From Treponema sp. UBA1233 (GTDB lineage: Bacteria; Spirochaetota; Spirochaetia; Treponematales; Treponemataceae): a stretch of 6,694 bases of DNA. Positions 1 through 5,611 of the stretch are shown in pieces; position 1 is the stretch's first letter; the number at the start of each line of letters is the position of its first letter. Location of the stretch: the NCBI GenBank assembly GCA_002309305.1, contig DBWR01000051.1:36875-43568 (forward strand), read 5' to 3'. The notes under the pieces were generated by a model that ran no database searches, was not told the origin of the DNA, and worked only from the letters and a program-made list of their open reading frames with translations. A program made the translations under genes and the position numbers.

Positions 1-227
1 TAGAACCATGCCCGTGCAACAAGCACTGGCAGAATTGTTTTAAAGTAACAGTTAAGGAAAAAGCCAGGGGGATTCGAAGCGAAGGGAGCGCCGGACGCAA
101 GCTCTTGCTTGCTAAAGAGTTTTGCTTTACTCGCAAAAGCTCGTATTTTTTTCTATCGAAAAAAAACAGCAAAACTCCGATCCTGTAATCAATTTAAACC
201 ATACCCTCGGAAGGCGAATTCCCCTCT
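1..227. other. Left-edge region without a defensible gene
   Basis: No protein-coding gene can be supported here. A plus-strand frame runs from the window edge to a TAA at 41-43 and could be the last 13 codons of a gene lying to the left. Another plus-strand frame stays open to a TAA at 187-189, but its product has no recognisable domain and it runs through the terminator hairpin, so I do not call it. The region is rich in short inverted repeats: a 6-bp stem with a 4-base loop at 97-112, and the terminator described separately. The plus-strand terminator suggests a plus-strand transcript arriving from the left, convergent with the minus-strand gene that ends at 228. Confidence 0.4.
117..152 (+). 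terminator. Rho-independent terminator with a competing stem partner
   Basis: GAGTTTTGC (117-125) can pair with GCAAAAGCTC (133-142) around a 7-base loop, leaving one bulged base. Three bases later comes a run of seven T (146-152), as in intrinsic terminators on the plus strand. The same left arm also has a perfect 9-base complement, GCAAAACTC, at 169-177, so two stems are mutually exclusive. A separate perfect 6-bp hairpin (97-112) precedes it. It probably ends a transcript entering from the left edge. The alternative pairing may be chance in A/T-rich sequence. Confidence 0.5.
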
Positions 228-887
228 TCAAACATGTCCTTTCTTTCCCCTTACCAGATTGAAGCTTTTCTCTGTGAGCTTGCAAAGATTTTCAAAATCC
301 GTCACCGCAGACAAAAGAACCGTTATCCAGTATTTCTTGTTCATGTGATAGGCCGGAAATATTGATTTTCCATCCACAACAGATTCCGCATCTGCTGCCT
401 TGAGGTTCACCGCCCACACAGGCTCCTCGCTAGTAAATCCCAGGTTCTTGTATTTTATCCTCATCACAAGCGCGAACCATTTTCCGTTAGGACATCGGTA
501 GACAGTGCTGTCTGCATCATCTTCCCAGGGATTGTCTCCCGCCGCTCCGAAATTCTCGTGCAGGAAATCCACGTATTTTCCCTTGATGTCAGCACTGACA
601 AAACACTTTTCGAGGATGTCATCAATCACCTGCTGGACTTCATTCCGAATCTTAGACACGAATGCCCCATGTGCCGACGCCACATCAAAGAGAATGTATT
701 TTTCATCCGTTCCGCTCTCGAACACCTCCGCCGAAAGATTTTTTTCCGACAGAGTAATCCGCACATAAAATTCCCCTTCCGCGATATCTTTTTCCAGCAC
801 AAGATTCCTACCTGATTGTGTGAATCCATAAGCAAGGAGTTTATCGTTTTGTGGTATTGCCGTGGTCAGAATGTGCGGGTAGGTCAT
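228..887 (-). CDS. MmcQ/YjbR-family (DUF419) protein, long form
   Basis: This is a 219-residue soluble protein. The C-terminal half, about residues 120-212, carries the MmcQ/YjbR signature: a CPNGKWFALVMRI strand, an EPVWAVNLKA strand, then PAYHMNKKYWITV and a final helix containing KSFNLV. The family has a CyaY-like fold and is often annotated as DNA-binding, but its biochemical role is unsettled. Short members are about 115-120 residues; this one has an extra N-terminal region of about 95 residues ending in a helix (RNEVQQVIDDILEKC), as in the long variants I recall from gut bacteria. The ATG at 887 is the only reasonable start, because an in-frame TAA lies about 20 bases upstream. The purine-rich AAGGAG sits some 14 bases from this ATG, which is unusually far. 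It follows the AbiEii toxin gene by 74 bases on the same strand and could be read through from that operon. No signal peptide or membrane segment is visible. Confidence 0.85.
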   Translation of the reverse strand: MTYPHILTTAIPQNDKLLAYGFTQSGRNLVLEKDIAEGEFYVRITLSEKNLSAEVFESGTDEKYILFDVASAHGAFVSKIRNEVQQVIDDILEKCFVSADIKGKYVDFLHENFGAAGDNPWEDDADSTVYRCPNGKWFALVMRIKYKNLGFTSEEPVWAVNLKAADAESVVDGKSIFPAYHMNKKYWITVLLSAVTDFENLCKLTEKSFNLVRGKKGHV

Positions 888-961
888 GGGGTGTGGTGGT
901 ACTCCTTATCCTCTCCCCAGTAAATATGGGTATCTTAATGTAGGTAAATAAATCATCTATT

Positions 962-1804
962 TTATTTCCCCAGCATTACAAAACTTAATAATTCTTCAAT
1001 CTTTTCTACAACTTGTTCAAAAGAGATGCCTGCGGCGTATGGCATTTTTTTTGTGTATTTTTTCCATTGTTCTTTTAGATTTTCAGAATCCTTTATTGCT
1101 GAAATTATTTTGGAGCCCTGAGACAAGAGTTTTTCGCTTTCTCTATGTTTACAGGTATTTTCAAAGGCAGTCTTAAGATTCTTTTGATTTAATGATTTTG
1201 CATTCAGGACATAGACATCATAAAAATCGCGAGGCCTAGTTGTTGTAATATTTCTTGAAAGAATAGTTTCTAATTTTTCTGCAAGTACAGTTTCTATTGG
1301 ATACGAATATAAAGAAATTTTTTGATTATCAAAAACCTTACTAAATCCGTAAAGAATTGCCTCTGGATAAATGCTGTCTCCAGTTGTAATATCTATAGTT
1401 ATTGTGTTATGGATTTTTTCATAATCAACAAATACAAATGCACGGTATCCTTCATATTCGTCATCTTCACGAATAGTTTCAACTCTATCTAAACTGAAAA
1501 TGAAATCATCATCATTTTCTACAGAACTGACATAAGAAATGATTTTTATAATTTCACTTTCATTCAGCGGGATATTTCGCACAGTAGCATCAATATCCAT
1601 TGTGGTACGATTATTGAGCCCAACAATAGCCGAAATTAGAACACCACCTTTTATAATAAATCTGTCTGCATATTCTGATTTACTCAAACGTTCCAAAAAA
1701 CATTCAATCATATAATTCTGGAACATAATCTGCGGAGGAACTTTCAATTCTTTTGCCTTGTTGTTGATTTTTGCTTTTAGCTGCATTGCGTTGTCTGTTT
1801 TCAT
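962..1804 (-). CDS. abiEii: AbiEii/AbiGii-family nucleotidyltransferase toxin
   Basis: This is the toxin half of a type IV AbiE toxin-antitoxin pair, 280 residues. AbiEii proteins are DNA polymerase beta-like nucleotidyltransferases; characterised relatives transfer nucleotides to tRNA or other targets and cause reversible growth arrest, limiting phage spread. Visible motifs are KGGVLIS (residues 52-58), then RTTMDID (66-72), giving the GG plus DxD metal-binding core. A further acidic strand, TIDIT, sits near 136-140, followed by the conserved AEKLETIL (175-182) and TRPRDFYDVY (189-198). No catalytic residue appears missing, so it should be active. The ATG overlaps the antitoxin stop in an ATGA arrangement, with a strong GGAGG seven bases upstream (1812-1816) inside the antitoxin gene, so expression is probably coupled to the antitoxin. 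Base composition is A+T rich: positions 1261-1320 have 15 G or C of 60. The exact RNA target cannot be told from sequence. Confidence 0.92.
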   Translation of the reverse strand: MKTDNAMQLKAKINNKAKELKVPPQIMFQNYMIECFLERLSKSEYADRFIIKGGVLISAIVGLNNRTTMDIDATVRNIPLNESEIIKIISYVSSVENDDDFIFSLDRVETIREDDEYEGYRAFVFVDYEKIHNTITIDITTGDSIYPEAILYGFSKVFDNQKISLYSYPIETVLAEKLETILSRNITTTRPRDFYDVYVLNAKSLNQKNLKTAFENTCKHRESEKLLSQGSKIISAIKDSENLKEQWKKYTKKMPYAAGISFEQVVEKIEELLSFVMLGK

Positions 1805-2379
1805 TGAACAGCCTCCAGATATGGCAAAAGTCTTTTTTCTACCCTGAATATTTTTGCAAAATGCATCAAAGTTAAAATATCTTTATTTTTTGAGCGGAGA
1901 TATTTTTGAATCGCAGGTATAAATCTCTCCTTATCTAAATCTGAAGGTTTATGAAGAAGTTCACACAATGTACGCTCTATGCAATAAACCCGCAAATCAT
2001 TTCCCAAGTCTGATTTTATAATTGCAATTCCTTCTTCCGCACTCTCTTTTGATACATGTCGGACATCATATTGTTCTGAAAGGCTTTTTGAAACATAACC
2101 ATGCGGAACGGAAACTGTGTATCTAAAAGGAACCTGATCAGAATAACCATTAAAGAACAATGCACTTTCATGAGAAAAAACTGCCTTTGGGCACAAAAGC
2201 TGAGTTATAAATAATTCATCTGGAATCACATTTTTTAAAGCATACAGTCCATAACTTACTTTTTGAATTTTGCCATTACGCAATAATTCCTGTACCTGCC
2301 AGCGAGTTATCCCAGATTCGGCTGCTGTTTTAAGAGAGAAATATCCGTTTGTGTTTTCTGCAAGGTTTCCTAATAGCAT
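1801..2379 (-). CDS. abiEi: AbiEi-family antitoxin and autorepressor
   Basis: This is a 192-residue antitoxin of the type IV AbiE system. Residues about 11-48 form the N-terminal winged helix-turn-helix (NGYFSLKTAAESGITRWQV, then LLRNGKI and YGLYAL). The C-terminal part has the family core around AVFSHESALFFNGYSDQVP (67-84), a TVSVP strand, and the CIERTLCELL helix (133-142). In this family the wing domain binds inverted repeats in its own promoter, and the C-terminal domain is needed to neutralise toxin without stable binding to it. Consistent with autoregulation, a 23-bp palindrome lies 11 bases upstream of the start. The start at 2379 places the wHTH at the normal distance from the N-terminus, but there is no clear Shine-Dalgarno sequence, in contrast to the strong one for the toxin. 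The stop overlaps the toxin start by 4 bases. The gene shares the A+T richness of its partner. Confidence 0.92.
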   Translation of the reverse strand: MLLGNLAENTNGYFSLKTAAESGITRWQVQELLRNGKIQKVSYGLYALKNVIPDELFITQLLCPKAVFSHESALFFNGYSDQVPFRYTVSVPHGYVSKSLSEQYDVRHVSKESAEEGIAIIKSDLGNDLRVYCIERTLCELLHKPSDLDKERFIPAIQKYLRSKNKDILTLMHFAKIFRVEKRLLPYLEAVQ

Positions 2380-2389
2380 CGTCTTATAC

Positions 2390-2412
2390 TACAATAATTT
2401 TAATTTATTGTA
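2390..2412 (-). promoter_or_regulatory. Palindromic operator candidate for AbiEi
   Basis: There is a perfect 8-bp inverted repeat, TACAATAA, a 7-base spacer, then TTATTGTA, ending 11 bases before the antitoxin start. AbiEi proteins of other bacteria repress their operons by binding inverted repeats in the promoter. The position fits such an autorepression site and overlaps the proposed -10 box. Binding by this AbiEi is inferred. Confidence 0.55.
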
Positions 2413-2436
2413 TAGGTTGCAAGTCTATGTTCACAA
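2407..2436 (-). promoter_or_regulatory. Probable promoter of the abiE operon
   Basis: On the minus strand, TTGTGA (2431-2436) is followed after 18 bases by TACAAT (2407-2412), a five-of-six match to the -10 consensus. Transcription would start near 2400, giving a leader of about 20 bases. An alternative pair is TTGCAA with AATTAT, 17 bases apart. The -10 box lies inside one arm of the palindrome, which would allow repression by occlusion. Confidence 0.45.
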
Positions 2437-2474
2437 TTTTATGGAGCATTTTTCAAACTCTCTCATCAGACAGC

Positions 2475-2987
2475 CTATTTCCCCAACACCTCATTCCCCA
2501 CCTTAATCTTTTCACTCTCGGGAATTGCAAATATAATGTTCAAATCATAATCCTGGTTCTTGTTGATAAAGTCTTTGCAGGCGCAGATTGCTTGAGTCCA
2601 TGCTTCGGTAACTGGATAACCGAATATTCCAGCAGAAATCAAAGGAAAAACAATAGAGTGAATGTCATTTTCGCGGCACAACTCCAATGAGCGTTTATAG
2701 GCTCCGTAAAGCAGGTCTGGTTCTCCATGTTTCCCATCCAGATATTGCGGACCAACTGCATGAATTATGTATTTGCACGGGCAGCCAAACCCCGGAGTGA
2801 TTACCGCACTGCCTTCGTCACAATGACCAATCGCATTACAGGCATCCGTCAACTCTGTCATTCCAGCTTTTCGAAAAATAGCACCACACACACCGCCACC
2901 AGCCCAAAGTCCAGAGTTTGCAGCATTCACAATTGCATCTGCCGGAATGTCAGTGATTCCCTTTTGTTGTATTGTTATTGAACTCAT
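2475..2987 (-). CDS. Macrodomain (ADP-ribose-binding) protein
   Basis: This is a 170-residue single-domain macro protein, the usual size for bacterial stand-alone members that bind ADP-ribose and often hydrolyse O-acetyl-ADP-ribose or ADP-ribosyl groups. Landmarks are DIPADAIVNAANS (13-25) with the adenine- and ribose-contact residues, the glycine loop AGGGVCGAIF (29-38), GSAVITPGFG (59-68), IIHAVGPQY (74-82), and the phosphate loop PLISAGIFGYP (115-125). In MacroD/YmdB-type enzymes the glycine loop usually reads GGGVDGAIH; here the Asp is Cys34 and the His is Phe38. The usual GDIT start of the domain is also altered to KGITDI. GAGG (2993-2996) lies 8 bases from the ATG. The start is 17 bases behind the DUF1653 gene, so it is probably the third gene of a small operon. 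It may act in ADP-ribose metabolism or counter ADP-ribosylation; the substrate is unknown. Confidence 0.9.
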   Translation of the reverse strand: MSSITIQQKGITDIPADAIVNAANSGLWAGGGVCGAIFRKAGMTELTDACNAIGHCDEGSAVITPGFGCPCKYIIHAVGPQYLDGKHGEPDLLYGAYKRSLELCRENDIHSIVFPLISAGIFGYPVTEAWTQAICACKDFINKNQDYDLNIIFAIPESEKIKVGNEVLGK

Positions 2988-3004
2988 ATTATCCTCGCTT
3001 ATAT

Positions 3005-3265
3005 TTAAAATGAAACTGTTTCTCCATCCTCCACCAGCTCAAACCGCCACTTCTGTTTGACGTCGGGGTATTTGACATGATCCACTTCGGACAAAAACAT
3101 TCCCTTCTCGCGAATCCAAAGTGAATTGTCGCCATAGAGCCGCCTGTAAACAACGTACTCTTCCTTTGTTTCCGAGTGATACGCCACATCCTCAACAATA
3201 TAATACCTGTTCTTAAAATGCCTGTAGATTCCGTGGATTTTAACATCGCGCTTTTCTTCTGCCAT
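3005..3265 (-). CDS. DUF1653 domain protein
   Basis: This small soluble protein of 86 residues belongs to the DUF1653 family. The signature covers most of its length: GIYRHFKNRYYIV (12-24), AYHSETKEEYVVYRRLYGD (28-46) and LWIREKGMF (49-57). The family is a small beta-rich domain of unknown function, found alone or fused to other domains. Translation from the ATG at 3265 has GGAGG (3275-3279) nine bases upstream, inside the end of the preceding yunG-like gene. That gene's stop is only one base away from this ATG, so the two are almost certainly co-translated. A GTG at 3270 in another frame opens a competing frame, but its product lacks family features. I know of no assigned function. Confidence 0.88.
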   Translation of the reverse strand: MAEEKRDVKIHGIYRHFKNRYYIVEDVAYHSETKEEYVVYRRLYGDNSLWIREKGMFLSEVDHVKYPDVKQKWRFELVEDGETVSF

Positions 3266-3266
3266 A

Positions 3267-3722
3267 TCACATTTCCTCCAGCTTTTTCAACAGTCCGGCT
3301 TTCAAATATTCATATCTCTGGTGTTTTTCTTCCTTGGCAAAATGCACTTCGCGGAACTGTTCGGGATTGTTTTCGTAGCAGATTTTTTCATTGCCGAACT
3401 GTTCGCTTGTTAGATCAAAGACACATTCGCCGCCAGAGGGAAGAGGGACCACATTGTAGCAGTGGTAGTTTCCTCCTTCGCGCAGGATTCCGTAGACCTT
3501 GCCGCCGAAAATGTCCTGAGCCAAAAATGCCGTTATCGAACATTGCCCCAAAGTCTGGTTCTCCCGCTTCCAGTCCTGCCTCATTCGTGGAGCACATGTT
3601 TCCGCACACCATACTTCACTCAAGATGTCATACAAGTGCCGTGGGTTTTCTATTTTTTCAAATGCCATGTTTACCGGTTTGCAATCCGCTGTTTCCCAGC
3701 CGTAGAATTTGTATTGGTTCAT
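3267..3722 (-). CDS. YunG-family protein, possible papain-like fold
   Basis: This is a 151-residue soluble protein recognised as YunG family by the block TLGQCSITAFLAQDIFGG (57-74), the GGNYHCYNVVPLPSGG segment (83-98) and the VFDLTSEQF motif (101-109). The family's function is not established. The order Gln60-Cys61, His87, Asn90 and Asp103 resembles the oxyanion-Gln/Cys and His-Asn/Asp order of papain-like or transglutaminase-like enzymes. That is my inference, not a documented activity. It is the first gene of a likely three-gene operon with the DUF1653 and macrodomain genes. It has a strong GGAGG (3729-3733) six bases before the ATG and a consensus -10 box about 43 bases before it. No signal peptide or transmembrane segment is seen, so the product should be cytoplasmic. 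Confidence 0.82.
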   Translation of the reverse strand: MNQYKFYGWETADCKPVNMAFEKIENPRHLYDILSEVWCAETCAPRMRQDWKRENQTLGQCSITAFLAQDIFGGKVYGILREGGNYHCYNVVPLPSGGECVFDLTSEQFGNEKICYENNPEQFREVHFAKEEKHQRYEYLKAGLLKKLEEM

Positions 3723-3764
3723 TTTATGCCTCCGTCATCAGAAACATTTTATCATCATTTCCTC

Positions 3765-3770
3765 ATTATA
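3765..3770 (-). promoter_or_regulatory. -10 box of the yunG-DUF1653-macrodomain operon
   Basis: A perfect TATAAT is present on the minus strand, with a predicted start near 3758 and a leader of about 36 bases before the YunG-family start. No good -35 hexamer occurs 16-18 bases upstream (the best is a poor TGTGCG), so an activator or weak promoter is possible. Confidence 0.45.
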
Positions 3771-3824
3771 AACAGAGCATAAGGGAGCGCACATGGCACA
3801 AGGGTTGGAAAACTAAGGCCATAC

Positions 3825-3853
3825 TTTACAAAAAAGGGCATATATGATAAAGT
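3825..3853 (+). promoter_or_regulatory. Promoter of the SRP RNA gene
   Basis: TTTACA (3825-3830) is separated by exactly 17 bases from TAAAGT (3848-3853), which is preceded by the extended -10 dinucleotide TG (TGaTAAAGT). The predicted start falls at about 3860-3862, where the 5' strand of the RNA's closing helix begins. This agreement supports the call. Confidence 0.6.
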
Positions 3854-3861
3854 AAATTATT

Positions 3862-3961
3862 GAGTCTAGATGCTTTGCACATCTTTGCCAGAAAACCCCG
3901 CCAGATCCGGAAGGAAGCAACGGTATTTGGATAAAGGTGGTGATGAAGATTATCTAGGCTC
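3862..3961 (+). ncRNA. ffs: Signal recognition particle RNA (4.5S type)
   Basis: This is the small bacterial SRP RNA of about 100 nt, the scaffold for Ffh and the FtsY receptor in co-translational targeting of membrane proteins. The diagnostic element is the helix 8 tip, with ATCCGGAAGGAAGCA at 3905-3919. It contains the GGAA tetraloop (3909-3912) closed by C-G and the asymmetric loop GAAGCA-type strand that binds the Ffh M domain. The ends pair: GAGTCTAGAT (3862-3871) with ATCTAGGCTC (3952-3961) forms ten pairs including one G-U. A T9 tract follows immediately. The length matches the Alu-less form typical of most Gram-negative bacteria and spirochetes. The ends are inferred from pairing and may be off by a base or two. 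Confidence 0.93.
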
Positions 3962-3970
3962 TTTTTTTTT
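3952..3970 (+). terminator. SRP RNA terminator
   Basis: The 3' arm of the closing helix is followed directly by nine T (3962-3970). The RNA's own terminal helix acts as the terminator stem, which is usual for compact SRP RNA genes. Confidence 0.65.
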
Positions 3971-3981
3971 CTTTGCTTATG

Positions 3982-3990
3982 TGATAAAAT
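3982..3990 (+). promoter_or_regulatory. Extended -10 promoter for hdeD-like gene and thyX
   Basis: TGaTAAAAT, an extended -10 element, lies just after the SRP RNA terminator and 16 bases before the membrane-protein start. The region where a -35 box would sit is only a T tract. It resembles the TGaTAAAGT of the SRP RNA promoter 137 bases upstream. Without it, expression would depend on read-through. Confidence 0.4.
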
Positions 3991-4006
3991 AAGGCCAGAG
4001 GTTAAG

Positions 4007-4663
4007 ATGACTGTAGATTTTCTTATAAGCGGGCTTTTTATCTTTCTGGGACTGATGCTTTCAATTTTTACTCAATTCAGCATCAAGATTATTGTCATTG
4101 CCCTTGGTGCGGCTGCCATCGTAAAGGGGTTGTATGACCTTGTAAAGGTAAAGAAGCTTTCACAGGATGTTGGGTTCAACCGCATGGTTCTGATCCGTTC
4201 ACTTGTGGCGATTGTTGTGGGCCTCCTTGCGTTTTTCCTGCCCCTTGCATTTTTCAAGACCGCAGAAACCGTCGTCAAAGCCATGCTCTATCTGCTTGCA
4301 ATTTTCCTTTTGATTTCCGGAGTGCTTCAGCTCTTCCTGGTTGCAAAACTGAATCAGGAGGAAGTTCCCGCTCCCACCAAACCGATGAAGATAGAGGCGG
4401 TCAGTTATTTTCTGGTTGCAGTGTTTTTGTTCCTGGTGGCATCAATCAACATTACTGGAATCATACGCATTGTGGGAATCGTTCTTGTTGTCGTCGGCGT
4501 AATCTATTTCATTTACCTGTGGCACAACAGGACTCTGGTCATAAATCCCGACAGTGTTGAAGATGCCCCTGAAGATGATGCTGAACCGGAAAGTTCCGTT
4601 CCGTTTGAACAGATAGAAGACTACTCCTCTGATGAAGAGGAAAAAAAAAATATAGTTGAATAA
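4007..4663 (+). CDS. HdeD/DUF308-family membrane protein with acidic tail
   Basis: This is a 218-residue inner-membrane protein. Six hydrophobic helices are visible at about residues 5-21, 25-46, 61-83, 91-114, 129-147 and 149-172, arranged as the helix pairs typical of HdeD-like (DUF308) proteins. The basic loop KVKKLSQ (47-53) between helices 2 and 3 and the tail both suggest cytoplasmic faces. E. coli HdeD is linked to acid resistance, but most family members are uncharacterised, so the role here is unknown. The last 40 residues are strongly acidic (DAPEDDAEPESS, then YSSDEEE), which is not part of the family core. A run of ten A (4641-4650) lies near the end; a one-base slip there would change only the last few residues. 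GAGG (3998-4001) is 5 bases before the ATG. thyX begins 14 bases after the stop, so the two probably form an operon. Confidence 0.85.
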   Translation: MTVDFLISGLFIFLGLMLSIFTQFSIKIIVIALGAAAIVKGLYDLVKVKKLSQDVGFNRMVLIRSLVAIVVGLLAFFLPLAFFKTAETVVKAMLYLLAIFLLISGVLQLFLVAKLNQEEVPAPTKPMKIEAVSYFLVAVFLFLVASINITGIIRIVGIVLVVVGVIYFIYLWHNRTLVINPDSVEDAPEDDAEPESSVPFEQIEDYSSDEEEKKNIVE

Positions 4664-4677
4664 AAATCGAGGTTAGT

Positions 4678-5514
4678 ATGGCTCATTGTATCGTACCGGA
4701 AGCAGAAGAAATATTGGACAAGGAATTTCCAGTTTTGGACAAGGGTTTTGTCCGACTTGTTGACTATTACGGCTCAGACCAGCGCATAGTTCAGGCAGCG
4801 CGCGTGTCTTATGGCGAAGGAACCAAGACGGTGAGCCAGGATGCAGGTTTAATCGACTATCTTTTGCGTCACCAGCACACGTCCCCGTTTGAACAGGTGG
4901 TCTTTACATTCCACGTAAAGATGCCGATTTTTGTCGCCCGCCAGTGGGTACGCCACAGAATGGGAAGAATGAACGAGGTTTCCGGCCGCTATTCAATCAT
5001 GAAGGATGAATTCTATGTTCCGGACAATTCATGCATTGCAACACAGTCCAAGGACAACAAGCAGGGAAGAAACAGCGAGGCACTTCCAGAAGCAGAAGCC
5101 CAGGAATACCGCGACGCATTCACCAAGGGACAGGAAGCAGCATACGGCGAATACAGCCAGATGATAGAAAAGGGTCTTGCACGCGAGATTGCCAGAATCA
5201 ACCTGCCGCTTGCACTCTACACGGAATTCTACTGGCAGATGGACCTGCACAACCTCTTCCACTTCCTTAAGCTAAGGCTGGACAGTCACGCCCAGTACGA
5301 GATACGCGAATACGGAAAAGTGATGCTTGAAATGGTACGCAAAGTATGCCCCCTTGCCACCGCCTCTTTTGAAAACGACATGAACGGTGCAGTTTCATTT
5401 ACTGCCGAAGAAATGGACGCACTAAGAAAAGTTCTTGACGGAAAGGAAAATCCCCTTGAAGGCAAAAAGAAAGAACGCTTCGACGAAAAGATAAAGTCCG
5501 GCGTTCAATTATAG
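4678..5514 (+). CDS. thyX: FAD-dependent thymidylate synthase ThyX
   Basis: This 278-residue enzyme methylates dUMP to dTMP using methylene-tetrahydrofolate, NADPH and FAD. It acts in the cytoplasm as a homotetramer. The hallmark ThyX motif RHR-x7-S is complete: R92, H93, R94 and S102 within RHRMGRMNEVSGRYS. Other family blocks are RHQHTSPFEQVVFTFHV (64-80, FAD and substrate contacts), LAREIARINLPLALYTEFYW (168-187), and NLFHFLKLRLDSHAQYEIREY (192-212) with the dUMP-activating Arg (R200). All active-site residues I can check are present. It is longer than the shortest ThyX proteins because of a loop near 118-140 and a charged C-terminal extension of about 45 residues (FTAEEMDALRKVL, then lysine- and glutamate-rich). 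GAGG (4669-4672) lies 5 bases from the ATG. The upstream neighbour is the HdeD-like gene. ThyX replaces or backs up ThyA; no folA or thyA is in view. Confidence 0.97.
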   Translation: MAHCIVPEAEEILDKEFPVLDKGFVRLVDYYGSDQRIVQAARVSYGEGTKTVSQDAGLIDYLLRHQHTSPFEQVVFTFHVKMPIFVARQWVRHRMGRMNEVSGRYSIMKDEFYVPDNSCIATQSKDNKQGRNSEALPEAEAQEYRDAFTKGQEAAYGEYSQMIEKGLAREIARINLPLALYTEFYWQMDLHNLFHFLKLRLDSHAQYEIREYGKVMLEMVRKVCPLATASFENDMNGAVSFTAEEMDALRKVLDGKENPLEGKKKERFDEKIKSGVQL

Positions 5515-5537
5515 GAATAGTTTGAGAAAGTCACACG

Positions 5538-5562
5538 GATTCCGGGTCAAGCCCGGAATGAC
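5538..5562 (+). repeat. 25-nt hairpin repeat, copy 1
   Basis: The form is GAT, TCCGGG, TCAAG, CCCGGA, ATGAC, in which ATTCCGGG pairs with CCCGGAAT around a TCAAG loop. It is identical to copy 3 and related to copy 2. It sits between convergent genes and may help end transcription, though no T-run follows. It resembles REP-like palindromes I remember as common in several bacterial genomes. Confidence 0.85.
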
Positions 5563-5569
5563 ATGTACA

Positions 5570-5594
5570 GTCATGCTGAACTTGATTCAGCATC
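5570..5594 (-). repeat. 25-nt hairpin repeat, copy 2 (inverted, covarying stem)
   Basis: Read on the minus strand it is GAT, GCTGAA, TCAAG, TTCAGC, ATGAC: the same outer bases and loop as copies 1 and 3. Four of the six variable stem pairs differ, and all are compensated. It faces copy 1 tail to tail across 7 bases and copy 3 head to head across 17. Confidence 0.8.
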
Positions 5595-5611
5595 TTAATG
5601 TGTAATGTCAA

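Noticed and set aside
1..189. Plus-strand frame with PCPCNKHWQNC near its start, suggestive of a SEC-C-like metal motif
   Set aside because: The spacing and missing SG and paired C residues do not fit SEC-C, and the frame runs through a terminator hairpin.
2989..3270. Minus-strand frame starting GTG at 3270, overlapping the DUF1653 gene
   Set aside because: The Trp/Arg-rich product has no family features, while the alternative frame matches DUF1653 over its whole length.
1..3722. Possible integron cassette array (many small accessory genes in one direction)
   Set aside because: I looked in the intergenic gaps for attC-type core sites with paired RYYYAAC and GTTRRRY ends and found none. The gaps of 1 and 17 bases are too short for attC sites.
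3176..3847. Plus-strand open frame of 223 codons opposite the YunG-like gene
   Set aside because: It lies antisense to YunG and DUF1653 genes that have clear family motifs, and its product is rich in Arg, Ser, Pro and Cys with no domain. It is a shadow frame.
4641..4650. A10 tract as a phase-variation switch in the HdeD-like gene
   Set aside because: It lies within the last few codons. Slippage by one base either way meets a stop almost at once and alters only the final residues.
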